A stretch of DNA of 64,000 nucleotides, taken from positions 62,001 to 126,000 of the forward strand of contig JAIZWL010000004.1 in the NCBI GenBank assembly GCA_021498125.1, read 5' to 3'. Under the pieces are notes generated by a model, which searched no databases, was not told where the DNA came from, and worked only from the letters and a program-made list of their open reading frames with translations. This DNA is from Candidatus Thorarchaeota archaeon (GTDB lineage: Archaea; Asgardarchaeota; Thorarchaeia; Thorarchaeales; Thorarchaeaceae). Of the stretch, positions 46,606-54,818 are shown in pieces (within the stretch, counting starts at the first letter, position 1; each line of letters starts with the position of its first letter). Made by a program: the position numbers and the translations under genes.

Positions 46606-47673
46606 ATGATCTCTAAAAATGCAATACTTGGCCTCGTTGTCATTTTTATAATCGTAGGTGCTGGTGCTGGCATCTATCTCGTGACACAACCCGTCCACAA
46701 TCCCTATGAAGTTGCAATAGTCTTTGCAACAGGGGGACTCGGTGACAAATCATTCAACGATGGATGCTACACAGGAGCGCAGAAGGCGAAGACGGATTAT
46801 AATATTAATTTTACCTATTCCGAACCTGAAAAAATATCCGATTATGAAACCTTCTTGCGGCAGTACGCATCCCATGCCGGATATATTGAACCATTTGACC
46901 TCATCATCAGTGTCGGCTTCGATCAGGCAGATGCTGTAATGGCGGTAGCAAAGGACTATCCGAACCAGAAGTTCGCAATTGTTGACATGTTCATTGATCC
47001 AACAAACTATTCGAACGTGGCGTCACTCTTGTTCAATGAGAACGAGGGATCGGCCCTTGTCGGTGCGATCGCAGGCCTGACAACCAAGACAAACAAGATC
47101 GGATTCCTTGGTGGCATGGATATTCCGCTGATCAGAAAATTTGCCGCTGGCTATGTCTGGGGTGCAAACTACACCAATCCTGGAATCCAGCACACAGAAC
47201 AATATGTGGGAGACTGGGCTGACCAAGCAAAGGGTAAGACCTTGGCAAGTGGAATGTACACGGACGGCGCAGACATCATCTTTGCTGCTGCCGGACGATC
47301 GGGACTCGGTGCTTTTGACGCAGCTAAAGAGATGAATGCAACCTCTTCGCACCCACTCTGGGTAATCGGCGTGGATTCACCGCAGATGTACCTCGGCTGC
47401 GCAGACACAGATAATCCGGCACCACCTACAGTAGGCCTGACATCTATGCTCAAGCGAGTCGATGTTGCAGTATACAGTATCATGCACGAGGCGGTTCTCG
47501 GCACGTGGACTGGCGGTCTCAAGTTCTTCAACTTGGCCAATGGTGGCCTCGACTATGAGATTAATGAGTCGCTTCTCACACTGCCGCAGTCGGTCAAGGA
47601 TACTGTCAATGATCTCAAGCAGGCAATCATCAACGGGACCTTTACGGTACCTAGTGATATCTACTGGACATAA
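46606..47673 (+). CDS. BMP-family ABC transporter substrate-binding protein (nucleoside-type)
   Basis: The 355-aa protein has an uncleaved-looking N-terminal membrane anchor (residues 6-27, ILGLVVIFIIVGAGAGIYLV) with no lipobox cysteine. The PF02608 (Bmp/Med/PnrA) domain follows, with the family signature GLGDKSFNDGCYTGAQKA, then IGFLGGMDIPLIRKFAAGYVWGA and WVIGVDSPQ. In characterised bacteria this family binds purine nucleosides. The ATPase and two permeases that follow are the matching partners, so the four genes form one importer. A terminator-like hairpin separates this gene from the rest, which would allow more binding protein than membrane parts. Exact substrate specificity is not shown by the sequence. 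Confidence 0.9.
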   Translation: MISKNAILGLVVIFIIVGAGAGIYLVTQPVHNPYEVAIVFATGGLGDKSFNDGCYTGAQKAKTDYNINFTYSEPEKISDYETFLRQYASHAGYIEPFDLIISVGFDQADAVMAVAKDYPNQKFAIVDMFIDPTNYSNVASLLFNENEGSALVGAIAGLTTKTNKIGFLGGMDIPLIRKFAAGYVWGANYTNPGIQHTEQYVGDWADQAKGKTLASGMYTDGADIIFAAAGRSGLGAFDAAKEMNATSSHPLWVIGVDSPQMYLGCADTDNPAPPTVGLTSMLKRVDVAVYSIMHEAVLGTWTGGLKFFNLANGGLDYEINESLLTLPQSVKDTVNDLKQAIINGTFTVPSDIYWT

Positions 47674-47683
47674 TTCTAAAATA

Positions 47684-47716
47684 ATGTGGGGACCATTCCC
47701 CACATCTCTATTTTTT
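47684..47716 (+). terminator. Perfect hairpin plus T-tract after the BMP gene
   Basis: ATGTGGGG (47684-47691) pairs perfectly with CCCCACAT (47698-47705) around a 6-base loop, followed by TTTTTT at 47711-47716. It lies 10 bases after the BMP stop codon. Together with the separate promoter at 47743-47767 it suggests independent expression of the binding protein. Confidence 0.75.
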
Positions 47717-47742
47717 ACAATTGATTTCTGAATCAAGTTCTC

Positions 47743-47767
47743 CGAAAAAGGCCTATGCATATATAGG
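47743..47767 (+). promoter_or_regulatory. BRE/TATA promoter of the ABC ATPase-permease genes
   Basis: CGAAAAAG (47743-47750) followed by CATATATAGG (47758-47767) predicts a transcript start near 47788. AGGTGG at 47791-47796 is then the ribosome binding site for the ATG at 47805. Confidence 0.5.
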
Positions 47768-47804
47768 ACCGTGCTGGTAAGCCTATACTAAGGTGGACAG
47801 TCGA

Positions 47805-49634
47805 ATGACAACCATGACCGATCCCACTGATCACATGCCTTATGCGGTTGAGCTTGAAAACATATCCAAATCTTTTCCCGGAGGAGTTCAGGCTAACAAA
47901 AACATCACATTACAAATTAAAGAAGGAGAGGTCCATGGTCTTCTTGGGGAGAATGGAGCAGGAAAGAGCACACTGATGAATGTACTCTATGGTCTCCTCG
48001 GAAAAGATGCTGGGCGTATCGTCATTCGCGGAGAAGAGGTGACATTACGGTCCCCCGAAGATGCCATATCCCGAGGCGTGGGAATGGTCCATCAACATTT
48101 CAAACTCATACCTACACTCACAGTGACTGAGAATGTGATGCTGGGTGCAGAACCCAGTGCTAGTAAAATTGGAAAGGACTCATTATTTATTCTGGTTATT
48201 TTGGCGTTTTCAGTGATCGTATTTGCTGGTTATTTCCATGGAATCCTTACCAGCATGATACTATTAGGCGTCATCATATTATTAATATTAATATCGCTAA
48301 GAATGAATGCATGGCTTTCAAATGTGCACAATAGAATCATCTCAAAACAAAAAACATCGTCGGGGTTGAAGGCGAGAATATGGGGTGCAATTGCGTCCAC
48401 AATACTTGCAATTAAAGCGATCTTTCTGAGCCTGCGCCCATTAGGATACGACGAGGCCCGCAAGAAAATCATGGAGGTCGCAAAGGCCAATGGTATGGAG
48501 ATCGATCCGGATGCGAAAGTGCAGGACATCTCGGTAGGCCTTCAGCAACGTGTAGAGATCATTAAGGCACTCTATCGCAATGCCGAGATACTGATCTTGG
48601 ATGAACCGACCTCTGTTCTCACACCACAGGAGGTCGATGACCTCTTTGAGACCCTGAAGCAATTCCGCGACAGTGGAAAGACGATCATTCTCATCACCCA
48701 CAAGTTGAGAGAGACTATGGCATTGTGTGATAGAATCAGTGTCCTCCGCGATGGCGAACTTGTTGGTACAGTTAACAAGACGGACACAACTCCCGAGGAA
48801 CTCGCTCAGATGATGGTCGGAAGACCATTTGTATTCGGTCTTGAGAAGGAACCAGCCAGACCGGGAGATGTTGTTCTCTCAGTCGAGGACTTGGTTGTGA
48901 AGGACATTCGCGGAGTGACCATGGTCAAGGGGGTATCGTTTGAGGTCCGAGCTGGCGAGATCCTTGGAATAGCGGGAGTAGAGGGCAACGGACAGACGGA
49001 ACTGGTGGAGGCAATCACAGGATTGACCAAGGTGGATAAGGGGAAGATCACCATTGACGGGGTCGATATCACTCAGGCCGATTCCAGAGCTGTCAAGGAG
49101 GCGAGGGTGGCGCACATTCCAGAGGACCGACAAAAAAGAGGTCTCATCCTTGCGTTTTCAGTAGAGGAGAATATGGCCCTTGGAGCACACTATAGAGAAC
49201 CCTTTGCCAACAAGTGGGGGGTATTGCAACCATTTGAGTTTCGTAGGAATGCGATAGCGCTAGTAGACAAGTACTCGGTAAAGGTCACTGATGTCGCGGA
49301 TCCGGCCTCCACACTCTCAGGAGGCAATCAGCAAAAAGTAGTGGTCGCTCGCGAACTCAGTTCAGACCCGCGCATCGTTATTGCAGCACAACCAACAAGA
49401 GGGCTTGATGTCGGAGCCACCCAGTATATTCACAATGTGCTTCTTGCCCTGCGAGACTCGGGTGTAGCGGTTCTCCTAGTTTCAGCAGAACTTGATGAGA
49501 TTCGTGCCCTATCGGATCGTATCGCTGTAATCTTTGACGGCCAGATAATAGCATCTCGTGATTCCACATCAGCGACAGCACAAGAACTTGGGCTTCTGAT
49601 GGCAGGTCATTCAGTAGAGGAGGCTACCACATGA
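47805..49634 (+). CDS. Double ABC ATPase of BMP-type importer, with membrane-segment insertion
   Basis: Two nucleotide-binding domains are fused as in the RbsA/YufO family. The first has Walker A GENGAGKS (about 48-55), ISVGLQQR as signature and LILDEPTSVLTPQE as Walker B. The second has the degenerate P-loop GVEGNGQTE, signature LSGGNQQK and AAQPTRGLD. The family is normally about 510 residues; this protein has 609. The excess lies in the first domain, between NVMLGAEP and the signature. About 92 residues (about 48160-48435) there hold two strong hydrophobic segments (LFILVILAFSVIVFAGYF and ILTSMILLGVIILLILISL) and a third weaker one. The inserted bases are more AT-rich than their flanks. 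The ATG at 47805 is chosen over the GTG at 47793 for its spacing from AGGTGG. It overlaps the permease gene by ATGA. Confidence 0.9.
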   Translation: MTTMTDPTDHMPYAVELENISKSFPGGVQANKNITLQIKEGEVHGLLGENGAGKSTLMNVLYGLLGKDAGRIVIRGEEVTLRSPEDAISRGVGMVHQHFKLIPTLTVTENVMLGAEPSASKIGKDSLFILVILAFSVIVFAGYFHGILTSMILLGVIILLILISLRMNAWLSNVHNRIISKQKTSSGLKARIWGAIASTILAIKAIFLSLRPLGYDEARKKIMEVAKANGMEIDPDAKVQDISVGLQQRVEIIKALYRNAEILILDEPTSVLTPQEVDDLFETLKQFRDSGKTIILITHKLRETMALCDRISVLRDGELVGTVNKTDTTPEELAQMMVGRPFVFGLEKEPARPGDVVLSVEDLVVKDIRGVTMVKGVSFEVRAGEILGIAGVEGNGQTELVEAITGLTKVDKGKITIDGVDITQADSRAVKEARVAHIPEDRQKRGLILAFSVEENMALGAHYREPFANKWGVLQPFEFRRNAIALVDKYSVKVTDVADPASTLSGGNQQKVVVARELSSDPRIVIAAQPTRGLDVGATQYIHNVLLALRDSGVAVLLVSAELDEIRALSDRIAVIFDGQIIASRDSTSATAQELGLLMAGHSVEEATT

Positions 49635-51118
49635 GCGACGATACCGAACAGAGACCCACTCAGGAAAAAGAGAGTCATGCCGAACCAAACATGATAGAAC
49701 GGATAATAGTCAAGCTCACAACTAAACAGTTCAAAAAGGACATGCTATCGACGCTCATATCTATACTCTTGGCACTTGCTGTTGCGGCGATCTTGATGGT
49801 AGCTACTGGCTATGACCCGGCCAAGGCATTTGGCGCACTCTTCATCGGTGCGATCATGCAATTCGACCAAGTCCTCTATCAAGCAACCGCTCTCACTCTC
49901 GCCGGACTCTCTGTCGCTCTTGCGTTCAAGTGTGGTCTGTTCAACATCGGTGCCGAGGGCCAGATCTACATTGGGTCAATTGTTGCAACTGCTGTAGGGT
50001 ACATAATCGCACTGCCAATTGTCGTTCATCAACTGGCGTGCTTGCTCATCGGCGTGCTGGCTGGGACTCTATACGGGCTGTTGCCGGGGATCTTGAAGGC
50101 ATATCGTGGAGCGCATGAGGTAGTCACAACCATGATGCTCAGCTATGTGGCAGTCCTGCTCACACAATGGTTCGTGTCACAAGGACCTATGCATAATCCC
50201 GGTGACTGGCGCAGCGTGTCGCCATTCATTCTACCAACAGCAGAGCTCCCGAAGATCTTAGGTTCTTCCTTTCTTAACGTGGGATTCCTTCTCGCAATAT
50301 TGGCAGTGGTCGGCGTTGATTTCTTCATCAATAGAACTGTCATGGGTTATGAGATGAGAGCGGTTGGACAAAATGAGGAGGCTGCTAAGACCGCAGGAAT
50401 CAACTCTAAACGAAACATGGCCCTTGCCCTCGCATTCAGCGGCGGTCTCGCAGGCCTAGCCGGGGCTGAAGAGATCATGGGTTACTACCATCGGTTCTAT
50501 GATGGATGGTCGGCGGGTCGTGGCTTTGATGGCATCACAGTTGCAGTCCTCGGAAGAAACAATCCGTGGGGCGTCTTTGCGAGCGCCATATTCTTTGGAC
50601 TCCTAAAGGCAGGGGGCGGAAATATGCAGACCTTCGCAGGAGTGCCAAGTGAGATGGTGAATGTGATCCAAGGCCTCGTAGTACTCTTTGTCGCAGCCCC
50701 AAAACTTGTTGACTGGCTCGCCGAACATGGATCAAGAAATGCAATCCGACTCAAAGAGTCCCCACGTGAGGGCATCCCGGCTATTGCGGGAATCGGGTAT
50801 GGCGTTATGACAGTCATAGTCGCTGTGGCCTTTGTTGGGTCCACAGGTACAAACAGCCTGACACTGCTGATTCTAATAGTGACGATGTTAGCGGGATTAT
50901 TTACAACTGTATATCTCTACAAAGGCGATGAGTTCGGAATATGGTCACTGATCATCACTTCCATTGTCTGGTTGGCGGTTGCCGTCTCATATCTTGGTGC
51001 ATTCCAGGGAGCGTTGGGCACAACAACTGCGCTCATAGGCGGCGTGGGAGTACTTCTCTTCATATGGCTGCTCAAACTAACAGAGAGAGAACTGAATACG
51101 GGGGTTGAAGAAGAATGA
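49631..51118 (+). CDS. ABC importer permease 1 (YufP/NupP-like), with extra C-terminal spans
   Basis: This is a BPD_transp_2 family inner-membrane permease of 495 aa. The conserved core covers about residues 40-375, with AFKCGLFNIGAEGQIYIGS, MLSYVAVLLTQWFVSQGPM and GFDGITVAVLGRNNPWG, typical of the nucleoside/simple-sugar BMP systems. After EHGSRNAI a further 110 residues carry three or four hydrophobic segments not present in the usual protein of about 350 residues. The start overlaps the ATPase stop (ATGA), and the stop overlaps the next permease (ATGA), so the three are translated together. Confidence 0.9.
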   Translation: MSDDTEQRPTQEKESHAEPNMIERIIVKLTTKQFKKDMLSTLISILLALAVAAILMVATGYDPAKAFGALFIGAIMQFDQVLYQATALTLAGLSVALAFKCGLFNIGAEGQIYIGSIVATAVGYIIALPIVVHQLACLLIGVLAGTLYGLLPGILKAYRGAHEVVTTMMLSYVAVLLTQWFVSQGPMHNPGDWRSVSPFILPTAELPKILGSSFLNVGFLLAILAVVGVDFFINRTVMGYEMRAVGQNEEAAKTAGINSKRNMALALAFSGGLAGLAGAEEIMGYYHRFYDGWSAGRGFDGITVAVLGRNNPWGVFASAIFFGLLKAGGGNMQTFAGVPSEMVNVIQGLVVLFVAAPKLVDWLAEHGSRNAIRLKESPREGIPAIAGIGYGVMTVIVAVAFVGSTGTNSLTLLILIVTMLAGLFTTVYLYKGDEFGIWSLIITSIVWLAVAVSYLGAFQGALGTTTALIGGVGVLLFIWLLKLTERELNTGVEEE

Positions 51119-52071
51119 TGCAGGCAGGAGATATCTTCACACTTGTAATGATCGGTTGGCTGATCAAGACGACACTCCAGATGGCGACACCACTCGTATT
51201 GACTGCGCTGGGCGGTATGTTCAGTGAGAGAACGGGAGTTGTCAATATCGGCTTGGAAGGTATGATGCTCATAGGGGCATTCTCAGCAGTCGCAGCGACG
51301 TACTTCACATCGGACCCATGGATTGGAGTTCTTGTCGGAGTGATTGCAGGCGGTATGCTCGCCGCAATTCATGCAATAATCTGTGTGAAATTAAAAGGCG
51401 ATCACATTGTAAGTGGGACCGGAGTCATTCTCTTTGCTGGAGGGTTTACCACACTCATGCTTGATGTGATCTGGGGGGCGAAAGGGATCTCTGATGAGGT
51501 CTCCAAACTCCCGCAGGTGGTCATCCCCGGAATCCAAGATGTACCACTCATTGGAACCATCTTCGGTTCTCTGTCACCGATCGTATACTTCATGTTCATT
51601 GCAACGATCCTATCATGGTACGTCTTGTATCGAACACCACTTGGTCTTAGAATCAGGGCGGCCGGAGAAGACCCGAGTACTCTTGATGCCGCAGGAGTCA
51701 ATGTCGAGATCATCAGAATTGTGGGCGTGATACTCAGCGGTTGTCTAGCCGGGCTCGGTGGGGCCTACCTTTCAATCGGCTTTGGCTCAAGGTTTGGAAA
51801 GATGATGACTGCTGGAAGAGGCTTCATCGCTCTTGCCGCGTTGATCTTCGGAAATTGGTCTCCAAAGGGCAGCTTCCTTGCCGGCACATTCTTCGGATTC
51901 CTCGAAGGGCTCCAGATGTACATCGCTCTCAGTTTTCCTGATCTCCTACCATTCAGCAACTTCGTGCGGATGATCCCTTACATTCTGGTCGTGATAGCAC
52001 TGGCTGGAATCAGGCGTTCAGTCCCACCAAAGGGTATTGCAATACCGTACGAGAAAGAAAGACAAGGATGA
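51115..52071 (+). CDS. ABC importer permease 2 (YufQ/NupQ-like)
   Basis: The 318-aa BPD_transp_2 permease contains the family pattern LGGMFSERTGVVNIGLEGMMLIGAF at the first spans and GEDPSTLDAAGVNVEIIR in the cytosolic coupling loop that contacts the ATPase. GGAYLSIG and AGRGFIALAALIFGNW follow. Eight to nine hydrophobic segments are visible. It would pair with permease 1 to form the channel of the importer. It is the last gene of the operon, and a hairpin at 52076-52096 follows its stop. Confidence 0.92.
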   Translation: MMQAGDIFTLVMIGWLIKTTLQMATPLVLTALGGMFSERTGVVNIGLEGMMLIGAFSAVAATYFTSDPWIGVLVGVIAGGMLAAIHAIICVKLKGDHIVSGTGVILFAGGFTTLMLDVIWGAKGISDEVSKLPQVVIPGIQDVPLIGTIFGSLSPIVYFMFIATILSWYVLYRTPLGLRIRAAGEDPSTLDAAGVNVEIIRIVGVILSGCLAGLGGAYLSIGFGSRFGKMMTAGRGFIALAALIFGNWSPKGSFLAGTFFGFLEGLQMYIALSFPDLLPFSNFVRMIPYILVVIALAGIRRSVPPKGIAIPYEKERQG

Positions 52072-52075
52072 TTAT

Positions 52076-52096
52076 GCGCAGGTACGAATCCTGCGC
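52076..52096. terminator. Hairpin between convergent genes (resembles a tRNA T-arm)
   Basis: GCGCAGG (52076-52082) pairs perfectly with CCTGCGC (52090-52096) around the 7-base loop TACGAAT. It lies between the importer operon and the convergent flippase gene and could end both messages. The sequence differs by one base from a standard tRNA T-arm (loop TTCGAAT), but no other tRNA part is present. Confidence 0.45.
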
Positions 52097-52122
52097 TATC
52101 TATCCAGAATACCATGAGAAGA

Positions 52123-53163
52123 TTAGGTCGCTGATTGACGACGTTTTGCTCGATGGGAAATTATGGCCGCAGAGATGAAGCCCACAATCACACTAAACCA
52201 GAGTGTCACAAAGCGTATGAGAATCGTTGCAGCTCCAGCAATTGAGGCTGTGAGACCCAACATTATTGTCATGACATAGATCGCAAAGGGCTCGTACCCA
52301 CCGAGTCCACCGGGCAAAAACACGAGCAATGCACCGACAGTAGAAGCACCTGCATGGATAAAGGTGGCCTGAGCAAGAAGCATCAATGACGCAGGAGTCA
52401 GACTTGGGAGACCCGCCCCGGTGAAGAGGCTGAGAAGAAGCCACATCTCAAGACACTCCATGAACCAGCCGGGAACACTGATAGCCGTGGCCAAGGCCAT
52501 TGGGCGGGGGGAGAGCGTCGTGACCATCGTGCCCTCGATGACATCACAGCTGTCCTGAAATCGCTTGAGAAAACCGAAAGAAGTCATCTTCTTGACGATC
52601 TTCTGATAGAATGCACTTCGCCCGAGGATGATGGCTCCAACAAGAGTGGCACCTCCAACCAATAGAAGCAGCAATAATTGATCACCACCCGAGAAGCCAA
52701 TGAGAAATGCAAAGACAGAGAGAATGACCATAGCAAGTAGGTCAGTGACCCGCTCGGAGATCACAACCGGAACCGTCTTGGCCAGAGGGGTCTTGTCTAT
52801 CTCGTAGATGAAGACACCCTTGACTGCCTCTCCAACTTTCCCGGGAGTGGCTGTGAGCGTGAAGCCAGCCAGAAATACATTGAACGAATCAACATGGGAG
52901 AGATGCACACCGATCTTACGAAGGTAGTATTGCCATTTTCCAAACCGGATAATATAATTAAGAAATGAGAGGCCCATCATTACAGGAATGACCCAATACC
53001 AAGGTATGCTGAGCACTGCCGCGGCGACCTGATCGAACTTCCCATAGAGCCCTACAAGAAGATACACGATGACGCCGACAAATACGAACAACACAAGCTT
53101 CTTGATGCTGACGATCGTCTGTGCCTCTTCAACAAGTTCTTCCGTTACTTCATTCTCAGTCAT
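52123..53163 (-). CDS. LPG_synthase_TM (UPF0104) flippase-like membrane protein
   Basis: The 346-aa protein has a cytosolic N-terminus (MTENEVTEEL...) and about eight membrane spans. Family motifs include YIIRFGKWQYYLRKIG, TATPGKVGEAVKGVF (the conserved P-G-K-x-G-E) and ISERVTDLLAMVIL. Known relatives include AglD-associated and MprF-type flippase domains that move or modify lipid-linked groups across the membrane. The ATG at 53163 overlaps the stop of the PHP gene (ATGA), which favours it over the frame opening at 53229. Gene order with a UbiA-type prenyltransferase and a phosphoesterase suggests it flips a polyprenyl-linked sugar; that is inferred. Confidence 0.85.
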   Translation of the reverse strand: MTENEVTEELVEEAQTIVSIKKLVLFVFVGVIVYLLVGLYGKFDQVAAAVLSIPWYWVIPVMMGLSFLNYIIRFGKWQYYLRKIGVHLSHVDSFNVFLAGFTLTATPGKVGEAVKGVFIYEIDKTPLAKTVPVVISERVTDLLAMVILSVFAFLIGFSGGDQLLLLLLVGGATLVGAIILGRSAFYQKIVKKMTSFGFLKRFQDSCDVIEGTMVTTLSPRPMALATAISVPGWFMECLEMWLLLSLFTGAGLPSLTPASLMLLAQATFIHAGASTVGALLVFLPGGLGGYEPFAIYVMTIMLGLTASIAGAATILIRFVTLWFSVIVGFISAAIISHRAKRRQSAT

Positions 53164-53828
53164 TGCGCTAACTTCCTGACTCTCTGCCATAACATCGTTG
53201 GCACCTGCCATAATGGGAAAGAGGGCCAACCAGATATCTGTGTGCGACCCGCTTTTAGTTCCTCATAAATGTCATTAACGGTCTCAATATTCTGAAGCCA
53301 AGTCTGGGCATGACCGATCTCAAGAAAACTGTGACCGTCACTCCCAGCGGTCATCGGCTTGTGAAGTCGTTTAGCAAGACGCTGTGCCCATTTGTTAGAC
53401 ACAGGGAGGATACATCGAGAATTGAAACCCTCAATGAGATCGATGTACTTGACAATTAATCTCTCCGGGAGACCTCGACGCATTGCTGTATGCTTCCGTA
53501 GTGGGTCTCGTGGATGTGGCAAGATCGTGATCGCATTCTGGTCGCGGAGGTCTTCAGCGATCTCTTCAAAGGAGCGGTTCTCTACAGGCTCCGTGATGAA
53601 CAGACCGATTATCTCACCGTAGTCAGTTGATTTGTACTCGCACCCGGGAATGAGGAATCTGTTACCGCGCACGATCGGTTTTGTAAAAGAGGGACGTAAG
53701 TGTTCAGTGACAGCAATCCCTCTGAGACCGTGCTTCTTCATGAGTGAGAAGAGGGTCTTTGGCCGTGTGAGGCCATCCTTTGAGTGAATGGTATGCGTAT
53801 GCAGGTCAAAGGCCGAGAACTCCACCAT
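53160..53828 (-). CDS. PHP-domain metal-dependent phosphoesterase
   Basis: The 222-aa PHP protein shows the metal-binding motifs in order: FDLHTHTIHSKDG, GIAVTEH, IPGCEYKS, ILPHPRDPLRKH and AGSDGHSFLEIG. PHP enzymes hydrolyse phosphoesters with two or three metal ions. The ATG at 53828 follows AGGTGA; an open GTG at 53837 directly after the upstream stop is less likely. It sits between a phosphoribosyltransferase-like gene and a flippase-like gene and overlaps the latter by four bases. It could therefore remove the 5-phosphate from a polyprenyl-phosphoribose intermediate. No sequence feature proves that substrate. Confidence 0.88.
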   Translation of the reverse strand: MVEFSAFDLHTHTIHSKDGLTRPKTLFSLMKKHGLRGIAVTEHLRPSFTKPIVRGNRFLIPGCEYKSTDYGEIIGLFITEPVENRSFEEIAEDLRDQNAITILPHPRDPLRKHTAMRRGLPERLIVKYIDLIEGFNSRCILPVSNKWAQRLAKRLHKPMTAGSDGHSFLEIGHAQTWLQNIETVNDIYEELKAGRTQISGWPSFPLWQVPTMLWQRVRKLAQ

Positions 53829-53837
53829 CACAATCAC

Positions 53838-54800
53838 CTACGGGGTCGGCGGGAACAGCGGAGGAAAGAGTTCGTAGAAGAACTGGAACACAGGCTGCCA
53901 GAAGAACAGGGTCCATAATAGGACGAGGCCAAACAGCATAGCGCCAAGAAAAATGCCCTTGTCCTTGAAAGCCTTGTGCGGTTTCCGTCCCACTGGGCTC
54001 CCCGACTGGATCAGATAGACGTATCTCAAGATTAGACCAGCAGCAATAGGAACCGTGAGCAGAATCGGTTGAGCCTGCATGACATCTTTGAAGTTCTCGT
54101 AACAATAGATCGTGTAGAAGAAGACCACCCACGTTGCGGACATGACTATACCTTGATCCAGCATCGCCTCAGTGTACTGCCTGAACACGGGTTTATGCAG
54201 CTCCGCATCACCACCCAGAAGTTGAAGTTCATTCTTACGCTTCCCAAAACCCAAGACGAGCGCAAAGAAGAACACTCCGATGACGAGCCATGAAGTAAAC
54301 GGCACATCAATAAGAAAAGTGCCAGCTATTGCACGGATGATAAAACCGACTGCAATTGTGATCACATCAACGATGGCCCAATTTCGAAGGTACCGATTGT
54401 ACAGCTGAGAATTAATAATATACAGTATTACTAGAATGAAAAAGACCGGGTCGAGTATGTAACCGACGACAAGTCCCACAATCAATAGAACTCCCGCCAA
54501 TAGCCGCGCAAAATGGACACTGGCACTTCCAGAAGGAAGCGGACGGTTCTTCTTTTCGGGGTGTGCCGCATCCTTTTCGAGATCAGCAATATCGTTGAGG
54601 ATATATCCCGCACTGGAGACCGCACAGAACACTAGAAAACCAATGATTAGTGGCGGATAGTAATTCCATCGAAAGATTGCGGGTAAGGTCTCCCAAGGCC
54701 ACTGCTTTGGAATACCAACAAAGATGATAGCAAGAAACACTAACAGGTTCTTGTACCATTGCCACGGGCGCATAAGATTGACATAATCTCGAAAGGTCAT
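53838..54800 (-). CDS. UbiA-family polyprenyl-phosphate phosphoribosyltransferase-like protein
   Basis: The 320-aa membrane protein begins MTFRDYVNLMRPWQWYKNLL, close to decaprenyl-phosphate phosphoribosyltransferase (DPPR synthase, Rv3806c type). It has the Asp-rich motif NDIADLEKDAAHPEKKNRP with the family's HPxKxxRP ending, LRNWAIVDVITIAVGFIIRAIAG, and FGKRKNEL after the second half. Eight or nine spans are visible. In mycobacteria the enzyme joins phosphoribose from PRPP to a polyprenyl phosphate, the first step towards lipid-linked pentose. Here it lies 18 bases after the DUF362 gene and directly ahead of the PHP and flippase-like genes. Archaeal substrates are not established. Confidence 0.88.
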   Translation of the reverse strand: MTFRDYVNLMRPWQWYKNLLVFLAIIFVGIPKQWPWETLPAIFRWNYYPPLIIGFLVFCAVSSAGYILNDIADLEKDAAHPEKKNRPLPSGSASVHFARLLAGVLLIVGLVVGYILDPVFFILVILYIINSQLYNRYLRNWAIVDVITIAVGFIIRAIAGTFLIDVPFTSWLVIGVFFFALVLGFGKRKNELQLLGGDAELHKPVFRQYTEAMLDQGIVMSATWVVFFYTIYCYENFKDVMQAQPILLTVPIAAGLILRYVYLIQSGSPVGRKPHKAFKDKGIFLGAMLFGLVLLWTLFFWQPVFQFFYELFPPLFPPTP

Positions 54801-54818
54801 CGGAACAACTCCAGTGAA

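Noticed and set aside
46327-46698. 123-codon minus-strand frame with one hydrophobic segment
   Set aside because: Half of it overlaps the start of the BMP gene, there is no ribosome binding site, and it occupies the BMP promoter region. A shorter GTG-started version from 46527 is possible but unsupported.
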